Shown: one piece after another, positions 9,481 through 21,687 of the stretch
Layout: every line of letters begins with the position of its first letter
Numbering within the stretch: the first letter of the stretch is position 1
NCBI GenBank assembly: GCA_029945375.1
Contig: CM057057.1
Span: 620,001 to 684,000 of the forward strand
DNA: 64,000 nucleotides
Source: Agaricus subrufescens
Taxonomy: Eukaryota; Basidiomycota; Agaricomycetes; Agaricales; Agaricaceae
Direction of reading: 5' to 3'
Program-made: the position numbers and the translations under genes
The notes under the pieces: model-generated
Databases searched by the model: none
What the model saw: only the letters and a program-made list of their open reading frames with translations
Told to the model about the DNA's origin: nothing

Positions 9481-10850
9481 GTCCTCTACAGCGTAACGAC
9501 AGAGGTTGGGACCGCAGTTCTGAGGGGGACAGGTGCGGGAGGCACAGTATGGAGTGCCGGAATGGTTGTACCAGTACAAGGAACACCCGATATTTGGTTA
9601 GCGATATATACAAATCCGGGACTTAAGCCTTCCCGGAGGGGTAGCGCCGCGTGGAGGAAACAAGCCTTGGTAAGAGGTGTATTGTTGCTACAGGCGCGGT
9701 AGGGGGAGATCAAGATCGTCTGGCGACTGTGGAGGAGGTTTGCGGGAAATAGGGTAAGGAGGATGTCCCAGGGTCAGGAGAGAGTACAAGCCGATGAGCC
9801 AAAGCGGGTCCAGCAGGAGCACAGCAAGGTTGCGAGGGCTACAAGAGAGAGCCAGGCCCATCTGTAGGAGAGACAGACAGAGCGACTTTGATATCATTGA
9901 AAACACTTGTAGATCAAAACGAACTATTGAGCCGCTTCACAGGGTGGGACAAGGATCTGTAAGCACCCTTCTGCGTACGTGTGGCCCGGCTTATTCACTG
10001 GATAGGAACTCATAATCAACTTCTGGTGCATATATAAACCGACAAGGTGGCCCATCAAAAACCTCGACCACCTGGACGTCTTTGCAAGCAACGAGTGTTC
10101 TTGATGAGCGATGCGGTATTCATTCTTGTACACCAAAAACTGCTGAATCATTCAATTTGCTTCAGAATCATGTGATGGTTCCGCATCGAGGCGCAGGCAC
10201 TGGTATTAGGATCTTTAGATTGTACCTGATATGTGCTAACATTATGTCGCCATTGATAGGTACCCTTGCGTTACTGTTGAGCAAATTCAAGTTGGGTGTT
10301 TTTGAACTATTGGATCGGCCAAATCACTGGTATATACAATCTCGTGCGCGTTCCCCATACCATTGCGACGTCGAAGGTTTCAATACAACAAGGCCTCTTG
10401 AAGGCACTCCAAGGCCCCGGTTTTGAAAGATTTCAGGAGGGCGACAAAGTGACCAGGAACTTGTTGGATGGCCTATTTTGTGGCGTAAAATGGAAGTGGG
10501 ATTGGACGACTACAAGTCCGGAAAGGGAGTGCGCTATCGCTCTAAAATACCTAGGAAGACAACTTAGCGCCAGGTTGTGCAAAGAGAGAAACGATTAATT
10601 CCCTTATAATTCATGACGAGAAAGCTTACTGGGAAAGTTCCTAACGGGTTGTCTTGCAGCCTGACGATGACAATGACAAGTTTCTGTGTCGGAGGTACCA
10701 AAAGTAGAAGAAGGAAAAGGAAGATACATTCGAATATGGCTGCTTGTTTAAATTAGAGGGATGATTTTCCTGTTCCCGTAGTTCCCTGCAGACTCTGTAT
10801 ATCACGCGACACCACTCGATTGAGAGTCATGTTTCATACCTTTATCTAAA
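9481..10850. other. Region without a supportable gene
   Basis: Several frames of 60-115 codons are open on both strands, but none shows a recognisable domain, consistent splice sites or a codon pattern that favours one strand. A frame at 10296-10598 is the best candidate but has no family resemblance I can name. I see no RNA gene or repeat here. Confidence 0.5.
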
Positions 10851-13800
10851 TCAAACGGTACTCGAGAAAATTAATTGCGAGATAAAACAAAATAACAGCT
10901 GAATACAGTGAAATGATGATGCTCTAGCCCCTTGAAAAGAAAATGCGAGACTTTCTCTTTGATTTAAAACGGGGAGAGGTATGTCGTCAAAGACGGCAGG
11001 TGTCCGTGGTGCAATGTGTGTCGAATTCAAACGAGATCCATCAACCGACTGAACCTGCGCCTTTTGCGATATGCGCGTCGCTTCACCCTCATTCTGGCTT
11101 TGGCTCATTTCGACCGTGCTCGCAGTCGTAGGGGTCGAAGGAACAGTTTCCGGCTCGACGACAAGGAGATGAGCCAGGGGGTGAATAGTCTGGGGCATGG
11201 GATGGTTGTGAAGGCGGAAACTGAGATTCGGAGTCGAAGGTGCGGTCGGCCTACCCGATGATCGGTTTGATGGGCTAAGCAAAGAGCGCATCTCGTTGTG
11301 CATGGCTTGAACCTCCGATGCACCTGTTTCGACTCGCTTCTCTTCCTTTAGTACACGAAGCTGTTCTCGCAGGGCCTCGAGTTCCGTCCGCATAGCGCCA
11401 ATGTAGCTCTGCTCCGTCGATGGTTCTCTTAACTTCTGTTCTTTTAACTGAGCCATCTCGGCCTTCATCATCCGCAGTTCTTCGTTAAGCCGTATTACCT
11501 CGCTTGATTCGACTTGAGAATAGGAGAAAAACGGAGAACAGGCAACAGGCGAAGATAGTGAAGGGGCTGAAATCGGCGAACCATCCCGCGAGAGTGCCTC
11601 CATAGCCCGAGCTTTTCCTTTACTAACGGCTCGAGCCTTCTCGGACGGTATCAAGTCTCGCTCTGCCGCTATCTCGAGTAGGTCATTCAAGCCCGTAAGT
11701 GTATCTCGCACCATAGAAACCACCTTTCGAACCACAAGCCCACCTTCTCGAACAGTGAGACTCTCGCCTGTCTTTTGACTTTTGAACGCAGCCTCCTCGT
11801 CAATCCACCCATCCCCATCTTCGTCCCTCTGAAGTTTGCGAGCTAACGACTAAGTTGGATTAAGCGTACGTCAAGTCAGGACACATGTACAAGTGAGTGT
11901 AAGACTTACAGAATATTCCGTACTTGGCGTTCGATTTTGTGCCATAAGACTAAAATCGTTCAAATTCAAGCTACGACCAGACACTTCTGAGTTGCTCGAC
12001 ACAGAACTATTTGAAAGAATAAGTGGTGGTGCGCGATGAGACACATAATAATTCGTCTGTGTTTTTTCTGACGAAAAACCAATCTTCTCTGTCTGAGGTC
12101 GTTGAGCTGCACCGTCTATATCAACCTGCTGGGCAGAGACGTTATCCGGTTGCGATGCTGTCGTGACGGAACCGGGAGCCGCATGACCACCGATTACAGC
12201 CCTTCCCTCGACGGTTCGACTATTCGGTGCACCAGGGGATGATGTGGTAATAGACCCCGTAGAGTGGCTGACAGGGAGCGCGGATGCTAAAGATGCTAAA
12301 GACGGACTAGATGGGGGTAAAGGCCGAGAGTTTTCTTCTTGAACACTGGGGAATATGTTGGAAATGACTGGTGTGGAGCTTCGTGGAACAAGAGATTTGT
12401 TGCTGTGCAAAGAAGTAGGGTTTGTCGATGCCGATGGAGAGATGAAGCCGTTCAATGGGGACACTCGTTCTGCTTTGTCTACTTTTTCAGCATGGTCTCG
12501 GGCAACTGATTCTAGAATCATCATCACCGCATCAGAGTCCGATGCTGGTTGGGAAACCTCTGGCAGGTAAGGAGACGTCGGCATCGAAGTCAGAGTCCCA
12601 TCCTGCGAACTTTGGAACGAGGCGAACATTTGAGTATTAGTGATGACATCATGTGGGCGAGCATGTTTCAAGCTATTTTGCCTCACTTGGGAGGGAGACA
12701 TGCATTTCGATAATGGGGCAGGGCAAGGGGAAACGGGTGGTGGCAACATATCGATGGATGCTCCATTGGGACTTGGGACGATTATAACAGGACTTGTGAC
12801 GGGGGTACCAAAATCCATGTCCGAGTCGTCGTCATGGTCAGAGCCTTGAACGTGAGAGAATATACGCTCTTGCGATGTCATTTCGACTTGTTGTGTAGCA
12901 GTGGAAGCTGGCCGATCAGATTGAACTGCCTGATCTGAATGAAGGTTTTCTTCCACTTGCGACGGGACCCCCAACATAGCCAGGTTAGCGCCGTCCGGTG
13001 TCAAATGGTGAGGTTCCGCCTCAATAGTAGTGCCGGCTTGAAGGTTTTCAGGAAGATCGGGTGAGAACGAAGGATATTGTAATTGGGCACCGTCGTCCAA
13101 AGAGTCATCCTTCGCCTCTTCCCCTAACTCTCCAACTTGAGCCATGTGTAACAGTACGCGCCGTTAAAGACGGTATAACGAATTGCGGAGGCATGGTGTA
13201 TGGACGCCGCGAAGAAAGCCCTCCCAATCCGGGTATTTCTTCAAGAGATGCTGACCGGGGTCGAGTAGTAGGCGGCAGAAGTGGACTCAAAATCGCAGGC
13301 GAAGGTGATCGAGTTGAGACTGATGAAATTTATGGTAAACAAGAGCTCGCCTTGTCTCAAACCATATGAGCTCACCAATATGATTACTTGGATGGGATGA
13401 TTGGCGAGTGATTAATGGAGGGGATTCGCGAAAAAGGCCATCCATAGTCGATGGTTTTACCCTAGTACGATGAGAGTGAAGATAAAAACATAGGTATATA
13501 GGACACTTACGGAAACAGACACGGAGGCTCGACAAAGGGTTCTTTTGCTGATAAGGGCATAGGAACCTCAATAGTTGCACCATTAGGGTCGTTCGTCGGA
13601 GTATCTAATTTGGGGGAAGGTATCGTGCTGATGGATTTAGTGAGAGCAAGCGGCTGAATAGTAGGACTGGGAGTCGGAGTAGAATCTATGGATGTAGGAG
13701 ACAATCGCAAGTCAGTTTCCGGATTCTCGGTGCCTGTGTTGGGCGCCCCTGCAGGCGTGGTGAAAATATCATCTTGCTCGTGTTCACCAAAAGAAGTCTC

Positions 13801-15022
13801 AGGATGAAGCGGTGTCAATGGCGATCTCTCAGCAGCCAAGTCAATGCTTTTTGATCCCGTCCCCGGGCTGGAAATCGGAGAGGGGGAATGTGAACGTGGA
13901 GGCTGCGTTGCCTCAGACACAGAGGCCGAGGATGGAGTAAACAGTTCAGACGATTGTGGAGATTGGCGATGACTAGGGATGGCAGGAATGGTGAGTGGAG
14001 ATAGGAAAGGCGGTTGGAGAGAAGTTGGCCTTGACAGTGTCTCGGATTACAATGTCGGATGGAGTAGAGGTGAAGGCCGTAAGTTTATTATCTGCTTGTT
14101 GTATCCGGGGGAGGAGCTGTAGAAGAAGGTTGCGTAGTTTCGTAGCTTCAATATCGTCACCCGAGGGCTCCACGATATCAGGAGGGGGTAAAGGAACGGG
14201 TATGCTTGGGGTAGCGGAGAATGGTAAACTAGTCAAGGGCGAGTATGACTATGGACGCCGTTAGTTACATGACAATCGGCTACTGGTAGAAGAATCCCGA
14301 CCTTCTCTGTGGAATTGAGCTGAATTGTCTGCTGATTTTCGCACTCACGAGCAATCTTATGCTAGAAAATCCGAAACATATTAATGCTTTAACAAGAAAA
14401 GGAAGTATAGAACATACCTCTGGCAACTCGGGTAGGAACTGCTCTCCTGATTGAGCTGTATGTGAATTCGCAATTGCTATTTCGACAGGCTGGACAGCGT
14501 GTGTCATCATAGGCTTCGCGGTTACAGAAATCGGCCCAACAGACACGTCATTTGAAAATGGACTTGCGTGATCATTCTGCACAGGCACGGAAGGAACAGG
14601 AGAGCTAGGGAGACATGATTATGAGGTGGGGAGTTTAAATCTGAGACTGGGAGGGGAATTTCCGAAGGTAAAACTGCCACCGCAACTTCCTCTTGTTTGA
14701 TCACATAGTCGTCAATCCAAATCCACTTCCCATTCGAATCCTTCTTCAAACCCCGAGTAATCATCCGACCATCGATCTCAATTTTCAGTTGATCGGGGGT
14801 AAGTTTAAACCCCTTATGTCCCTTGAGGACCCATCGCGACCAATCTAAAACATAATAATTGGTAAGGCAGCCGTGATAAGGCGGGTGAGATCGATAGGTA
14901 TACAATTCGAAATCTGAACTCATGAACAAGGAGGGCTTACCGATTTTAAGTACGACTTTAAGATATAGGCCGTGCTCGCGCGGTAAGCATATTGGCCTTT
15001 TCATCCATATGATACAGTACAA
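10851..15022 (-). CDS. Large disordered Ser/Pro-rich protein with C-terminal coiled coil; model incomplete
   Basis: A chain of reverse-strand exons reads as one protein, including 15022-14941, 14844-about 14620, 14361-14269, 14248-about 14020, about 13985-13507, about 13455-13105, about 13145-11910 and 11849-10851. The 5' exon pair contains KGFKLTPDQLKIEIDGRM and WIWIDDYVIKQEE, possibly a small globular domain I cannot name. The middle is Ser/Thr/Pro-rich and probably disordered. The last exon begins RKLQRDEDGDGWIDEEA, which resembles an EF-hand or dockerin calcium loop (D-x-D-x-D-G) lacking the usual final Glu. A heptad-rich stretch with VIRLNEELRMMKAEMAQLKE follows. Two joints, near 14020 and near 13140, need a frame change for which I found no intron, so the gene is either broken, affected by a sequence error, or spliced differently. 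A small AAATTCAAG acceptor suggests a further 5' exon. Confidence 0.5.
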
Positions 15023-15082
15023 ATCCTTGAATTTGGTACAATAGTACCAGTGCTCAATTGAAAAAGAAAAGCATACGAAGTA

Positions 15083-15605
15083 ATGGTGTTGTAGCCAATG
15101 CGTAGACTGGCTTGCTGTCGCACAATGCCTTGATCGTTTCGCCTCAAATCGTGAGTGTGAATAGCAGTAGAGGCCGTCAACGTGTACCTAAAATATGAGG
15201 AGTGTTAGTACAAAATAGAATTACCTGCGGAATATTCTTTATGGGTGACATTGAACAATCTTGAGTTCGACGATGAATAATAAGGGTAAACGTGGTTCAA
15301 TCGACTTCAAACTTCGTATACAGTGAACCTATTATAATCACAATGCGCAGCTAAAATTTGGTAACGTTAGGATCAGTATACAGCTCAAGATGACGAATTC
15401 TTTCGAACCTACCTATCTACTAAATTGACATATTTTTCCTCAGCCTGATTTTACACCTCTCCCCTCCTCGTTTTCTACTATTCCCCTTTGCATTGTCACG
15501 GACTCCCAAAAAGAATTTGGTCCCAATCAGTGGCCATAGCGGCGACCTGTGACGAGACGAACATGGAGGTATGGGAGTAGAGTGGTGGCAGCACAGCCAC
15601 CGTCT
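15083..15605 (+). repeat. ~500-bp dispersed repeat, copy 1
   Basis: It shares in order with the two copies at 19.9-20.9 kb: GTTGTAGCCAATG, GGCTTGxxGTxGCACAA, GCGTACCTAAA, AATTACCTxxGxAATATTCTT, TTCAAACTTCGTA, ACGAATTCTTTC, CTCCTCGTTTTCTA and GACGAACATGGAGGTA, with a GTGGCAGCACAGCCACC end. No coding potential is evident. It lies just outside the broken SET3-like copy. Confidence 0.75.
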
Positions 15606-15764
15606 TTAGCAGGCTATGCCCAACCCTCTCTCAACACCTCGCTCTCGCAATTTAAGATAGAATAGAGAATCAGAAACTGGTTATTCCCAGACTTAGATGA
15701 ATGTCAATTCAGCCTTCATGGTGTCAGATTGCGGGGAGGAAATGGTCGGCACGATACGACCTAA

Positions 15765-18700
15765 AGTATGTATCAATATCAAATGGCGACTATTTAAAGC
15801 TCAGTGATCACAGCAGGGCTGGTTGAGATAGCCAAGATCGATGTCGCGAGGATAGTATTTTCGTTGATCAGGCTCTCCAGCTTGTCGACCGTGCTGTCCT
15901 CGGGGACATCAGTACGGCAGGATTGGTCAACGCTGAAGTACGAGAGGATTATGGCAGCATCTGACATTTCTCGTGTTTAATATATGACCCATTCCGTACT
16001 GGCCTGACTTATCCCAAAGCAAGTCGTAACCCTCGGGTCATAGTGCATGCTGAATTCGAATACATGTTGTCTAGACCCGGATATCACAAACACAGTGATT
16101 GAATTAGCAAATAAAATTTTCGTACAATTATAATGACTTCCAATGACGAACAGGCGAAGCACAAACAGCAAAGGTGAAAGCAATGATATCCCTCGTGAAA
16201 TGGAGGCCATGGTGAATGAATAAAAAACGAGCATTGCTCGACAGCAAAAGAAAAAAAAAAACAAAGGCCCTCCAGCTTACCGCTGACATGCCTTAATACT
16301 TGTCATTTTGTCCGAGGCCACGAATCCCAATCCCTACGCGGCCGCGGCGTCCAACGATCCCATTCTTTCTCCCTCTCCCTCTCTTTACTGCTCGACCTTT
16401 CCCTATCCCTATCCCGATCTCGATCATATCTCACCCAATCATTCCCCAGCCTCTTAGTACTACCGGCACTATTATTGCTATTATTGATTCCCATCCCCAT
16501 AGCCATCATACTGCTGATGGGATCGCGGTGAAGGTGATGTGAAGGAGTCGTGACAGTGACGGGAGGGCGTGGTGGTAGGCTGGCACTAGGAGGAATTGAT
16601 GTGGGGGTCGGTGTAGCAGTGGGAGTGACGGGCGTGGATGAGTTCGGTGTATTTGACCTGGAGGTATTACGGGTTGCGGGAATCCTTGTATTTATAGCTT
16701 GCAGTCGGGAACTTGCTGCATTTGCCCCAACTGAACTCGTTGACGGCGTCGGACGCATGCGTTCAACCAGGCCCAAATTCGACGAGTCCTTGACATCGCT
16801 AAAGGAAGCGCCCTCCAAGGCAGAAGGCGGAGGCGGAGGCGTACTGGATGCCAGTCGCCGGGGGGAAGCCATTCTGACGGCTGAGAGTGGCATTGGCTGA
16901 TGAATGGCATTACTAGTCACTACGGCTGGTGGAGGTGGGGGCTAAGGCGGGGGCGACGTTTTGGGCTGGGGAGGATGTGTGGATGACGATGACGATGATG
17001 GCAAAGAGTTTGTAGTGTTCGAAGCTCTGGCCGGCCCGGCGCAACCAATCGCCCTTGTCGGTGCGCCCGACATCGAACCCTTTAATGCCCTGGGGCCAGT
17101 CGGAGGCGCGACACCGGTAAGACCAACTTTCGGCCTAGCTCGCGGTGCTCGCGGTGCAAGAGGTGCTGCTGATTTCGGTACGGGTCGTCTCGTCATCGGG
17201 TTAGTGGGTGAATGAGAACGAGAGGTAGTCGAAGGTGTATCCGATGGGGGTGGTGGAGCAGCAGAAGACAGAGGCGGCGGCGCTGTGGTTGATGTCGAGG
17301 AAGATGGACTCGGCGAGGGGATAGTGGGCGAGTTAGGGGTCATTGAAGGTTGTTTCTGTGCGAGTTCATTGTTGTCCTTGCATCGCAACGGGCGAATGCG
17401 TGGAACCATGACGCCAGGCGTATTAATCGTCGAGTTGACCAGGGGCCTAAGTGCCGGTGGTGGTGATACTGAACGTTGTTCGGAGGCGGTTTGATTGACC
17501 TTGAATTTTTCCGTACCTACACAGAAATCCGTCAGTTTACAATATACACAAACGCGCAATGAAGGATTCAAAGTGCGCACTTGTTGACCCCTCGAGAAAA
17601 CTCTTCAACTTTGATTTCTCCCAAGTGTCCATCGCTCCCTTCTTTCTCGCTTCCATAAGCTGTTTCGTTTTCTCTTTCTCCCTCTTCAACTCCTCCTCCA
17701 GTATATCAAGCCTCTGCTCGTGCGTGTCATTAGAATTTTGCCGAGGTACGGCAGCTTTTTTCGCTTCCTTCTCGCTCTCCTCCTTTGCTTTCCTTTCACG
17801 CTCCTCCTTTTCCCTTTGAGCTCTCTCTCTCCTCCTTCTCTCCTACAGATAGCATAATATCCGCCCATGAACCGTTGATTGGAGGGGGCTTAGTAGATAT
17901 TAACGCCTCGAATGTTGATGATGCATAAGTCGACGGTGATCCTGCACCTGGTTTTGCTGTCAACTGGGATGAGGGAGCAGATGATATCAAGGGGGTGGTT
18001 GTTGGTAAAGGGGAAGAGGAAGTAGAGGGCGACAACACAGGATTTGGAGATTTAGAATTGCCATGAGCTGAGGAAACATTACCGCCGACGTGTCTCATCT
18101 CAGAGTGCAACTTGACCGGCAGCGACGTGCTCGTCATTATACGCGGAGTAAACTTGAGAAGTGGCTATATAAGATGTTTCACTTGAACCGCTTCATGAAA
18201 TGAAATGAGAATCACGTACTTTATCATTGACGAGACTAGAAGAGTTAATGGCCTGCGCCACCGCTGCGCTTGTGTTCATGGTGCAATCCAGGGCGATGAT
18301 CGAAGAGTCCACGATTGGCGAGTTCATCCCATCAACCTCGCCCTTCCCCATCTGCCCCGGATTCTCCTCTCTAAGCTTCTTCTTCCTTGCAGCAAAATCT
18401 TTCAGAGACATCTTTACTTTCGGTAGGGATTGAACGGGGGCAGGTGGAGGAGATACGGATTCGACTTTGCTCGAAACTAGATCTGGTGGTTCGGTTGTTG
18501 TATGTGAAGGGTCGGCGGGAGAGATGGTCAGATCGATGAACGATGGGCCTGAACATGGAGGGGTGGTTGCTTTCCGAGAAAACCACGAGGGTGGAGGTGG
18601 GAAGGATACTGAAGTGTTGGGTTGTCGTCCGCTATCAGTAGCTCTCGCTCCTTCAGCTCATCCTGATCGCTAATAGTCTCCTTTGGTACTTCCTGGTCGA

Positions 18701-19910
18701 CTTCTATCTTTCCAGAACCCTTGCCTTCCAACGGAGACGCTGGTGGTGGCGGTAGCATGGGCGGAGGTGGTGGAGTAGGTGTGGCCGGGGACATTGGTGA
18801 TGAAGGTTCGTTGATAGGACTGGGTGGTAGAGATTCTGGAGAGTCCCGTATGATTTCCTCATCGTCTGGTGGTTGCACAATACCTTCCCCTTGTCAGGAG
18901 ATGAAGGCGCTGGAAATACATTGGGTAGTTTGGAATTGCGGGGAGACGGTGGCGTCATGATAGCGGTAGATGTTGGTGCAGGGTGTTGATGACAGGGGGA
19001 CCTGGGCGAACGCAATCTTGAGTGTGAGTGGGAACAGCGAGAGGAGATGGATATTGGAGCAGAGAGAGTGTGAGGAGGGCAAGGGTGAGGAGGCGGGTGC
19101 ATTCTCTTATATCTTTTTCGTGGTATCTGTTGAAATTGCTTCTTTCAATGGGTTGATATAGACTGAAGGTGGCCTTGGGTTGAAGGCGACAAGACATCGA
19201 TGGAGGTGTGATGTCATGTTGCTGGTAGTGGCGATGGAGGTATGTGACGAACTAGAATAAGAATATGAGAGTGAGAATGACGAGAGAGAATGAACATTGA
19301 CGCACGAGACCCATGTCTGGGATTGATATTCCATCCATTCTCATTCCTAAGCCAAAGCTGATCTCGTCGGCGCTAGCTACTTTCAGAGGCTATTGGCCAG
19401 GGACCTCCTCAACTATTTCTTCAATTCCTTACGCATTTTGAATAGCATCTGGCCTTCATTGTCGTCTGCAGGGCCCAATTCTGGCAAGAGTCGATCAAAG
19501 GAAGACGAAGGCAGATTACCGGAGGTACAGCTCATGCAGGGTGGTGTAGAAAGTGGGAGAGCTGAGATCACGCTTGTGAGTAAAGATGTAAGCGAGAAAG
19601 AAAATGTTTACAGAAGAGAGCGGAGCGGGTGGCGAGCTCATCGCATACGATGCCCTCCTTGGCCATTCCAGATGGGAAACAAAGGGGTTGTTGCTGAATA
19701 CTTCCACACCAGCCATATTACTCGAAGAGGAGGTTCGCTCCCTTGTGCGAAAGCCTCGCTGCTTGCCTATAAGGGTGCTGGGGTCAACTGAATGAAGGGG
19801 AAAGATTGTCTTCAACGGACACAACCATCTGAGTGAGGACACAGTCACGGACCTTCGAGCCGCACGCACAGGTGGCAAAATTGGAGGAGAGGGTGTTGTC
19901 TTCAGAGGTG
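15765..19910 (-). pseudogene. Partial, broken copy of the SET3-like gene (copy A)
   Basis: This segment corresponds to 34136-38430 of the intact gene region: its 3' flank and exons 6 to 2. The first exon with the PHD and SET domains is absent. The 3' part is nearly identical to the intact copy, the 5' part more diverged. Disabling changes are visible by comparison. A Gln codon is changed to TAG at about 16943, 51 bp of exon 6 (around MTNFSF) are missing, two bases are lost in a CT run near 17822, and seven bases are lost in exon 4 near 18600. It ends abruptly at 19910, where a dispersed ~500-bp repeat starts. It cannot make the chromatin protein; short open frames from it are relics. Confidence 0.85.
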
Positions 19911-20905
19911 TAGTTTGGCTTGTCGTAGCACAACCCGTGACCCGTTTGACTTGAAATTACGGGAGCAGATAGCGGTGGGAAGTGTCAACAAGTGTCTGAG
20001 ATATGGGAGGTGTCAGTACAAAAGCGAATTACCTACGCAATATTCTTTATTGATAGCAGCAGACACCCTTGATTTCGACAACAAATAGCAATCGTAAAAT
20101 TGGTTCGATTGGTTTCAAACTTCGTACATATGGGGCCTATACCAATCGCACTACGGAGCTACAGTTTGGTGAATTTAGAGTAAGTATATAGCTCACGACG
20201 ACAAATTCTTTCAAACTTACCTGTCTACCAACACGTCCGATTTTTCCTCGCTTCAAATTTCAATCGCTAGCCTTCTCGTTCTCTAATCCTCCCCTTTCCA
20301 TTGGCCCGGCCGTCCGAAAAAAGTTTGGGCCCGGTCGGTGGGCATGCCAGCGACCAATGATGACACGAACATGGAGGTAAGGGAGTGGAGACACATTGAT
20401 GTTGTAGCCAATGTGCAGTTTGGCTTGTCATAGCACAACGCCATGACCGTTTGGCTTCAAATTACAGGAGTAACTAGCGATGGGGGTCCTCAACGCGTAC
20501 CTAAAGTATGGGACATGTCAGTGCAAACGCGAATTACCTATGAAATATTCTTCCTGGGTGATGATAGACAGCCTTGACATCAATCGCAAATTGCGAAGTC
20601 GTAAATGCTTCAATTCACTTCAATGTCTGTACACACGGAGCCTATTATAATCGCATTACACAGCTAAAGTTTGGTGAAGTTGGAGTGAGTACAGCGCATG
20701 CGATGACGAGTTCTTTCCAACTTACCTGTCTACCGAATTGTCCCATTTTTTCTCGCTTCAGTTTTCATTCCCTACCCTTCTCGTTCTCCAATCCTCCCCT
20801 TTCCAACGTCGCGTCCTTCTTAAAAAGATTTGAGCCCGATCGGTGGGCATGGCGGCGACCTGTGGTCAGACGAACATGGAGGTGGGAGGGTGGACTGGTG
20901 GCAGC
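19911..20905 (+). repeat. ~500-bp dispersed repeat, copies 2 and 3 in tandem
   Basis: Two head-to-tail copies (about 19911-20400 and 20401-20905) of the repeat also found at 15083-15605, in the same orientation. Copy 3 ends in GTGGCAGCACAGCCACC like copy 1. Copy 2 lacks that end and begins inside the unit at TAGTTTGGCTTG, exactly at the breakpoint of the SET3-like duplicate. Confidence 0.8.
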
Positions 20906-21205
20906 ACAGCCACCACGTGGCCATGCTGTAGCCACACGAGACACGTGGGAACAGCCACTGGCAATCCCCAGGGCTGGCCACCCATGGACCACCGAGCAGA
21001 GCCACCGATTATATAATCGAGTAGCAGCCGGTGGCAAGATTAGATAGCCACCGACCACAGCCACCCACAAGATAATCGAGTGGCTGTGATCTGATTACAT
21101 AACCCAAACCTTGCCACCAGTGACCACCTATAACCGGGTGGCTGTCGTTCGATTACATAACCCAAGCCTGCCACAAGCGACCACCCTATGATTACATAAC
21201 CCAAA
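20890..21205. repeat. GTGGCTG/CAGCCAC-rich satellite-like array, left flank
   Basis: Repeated units of the type GCCACCAGTGACCACC, ACCGGGTGGCTGT and GATTACATAACCCAA follow one another at roughly 50-60 bp spacing. A related array lies at 28005-28375, in direct orientation, on the other side of the RecQ/DUF6589 element. Confidence 0.65.
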
Positions 21206-21324
21206 CCAAGGGGATGGCACCAGAGAAATCCAAGCTTTCAACTGTTGTTGCCTCCTCAATGACAAGTGTCCAGAGTCCTCATAGGCACTTTGCCAAATTT
21301 GGTTAATCTGCATATGATTAGATT
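21201..21324 (+). repeat. Left terminal inverted repeat, outer block
   Basis: It pairs with the reverse complement of 27885-28010 over its whole length with scattered substitutions. The inner border is the shared string ATATGATTAGATT. Confidence 0.85.
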
Positions 21325-21687
21325 GGATGTCACCCAGGCTCCTACCCAACCGACTCGACTGAGTTCGCACGTTTGGCAAATAGAGCCAAACACCGCGTAA
21401 AGAGGTGTGCTCGCTCAGTGAGCGGCTGGCACTATTTGTCGTTCGGCCATCACCGACGTATTTTCCCGCGCGAGTCAGGATAATTACTTAATCGTATTTA
21501 GGACTTATCTGCTTATCAACAATGTGACCGTAACAACAGCCAAATTAGGATGCTGTAGATCAAGCTCGATCTCGAATTCGCGAAGTGTGTTCATCCTTGT
21601 GCCGCACTTCATCACTGAACCTTGATAACACATTACACACGTATTATAAGCCACATAGTAATCTTTCCACGTGTATACAACTTGAGA

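Noticed and set aside
9486..9906. Overlapping open frames on both strands
   Set aside because: Neither strand shows a family motif and the frames shadow one another.
10082..10598. Forward open frames of 100-114 codons
   Set aside because: No recognisable domain and no consistent exon joints; left as an undetermined region.
15977..16264. A 95-codon reverse frame starting MFFFFFCC, present at three places (also 34340-34627 and, diverged, 32800-33147)
   Set aside because: It lies in the duplicated 3' flank of the SET3-like gene. Conservation follows from duplication, and there is no domain or splice support.
16300..17494. Forward open frames opposite the SET3-like copies (also at 33172-34189 and 34663-36001)
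   Set aside because: They repeat identically in all three copies because the coding sequence on the other strand is repeated; composition is Gly/Val/Asp-rich.
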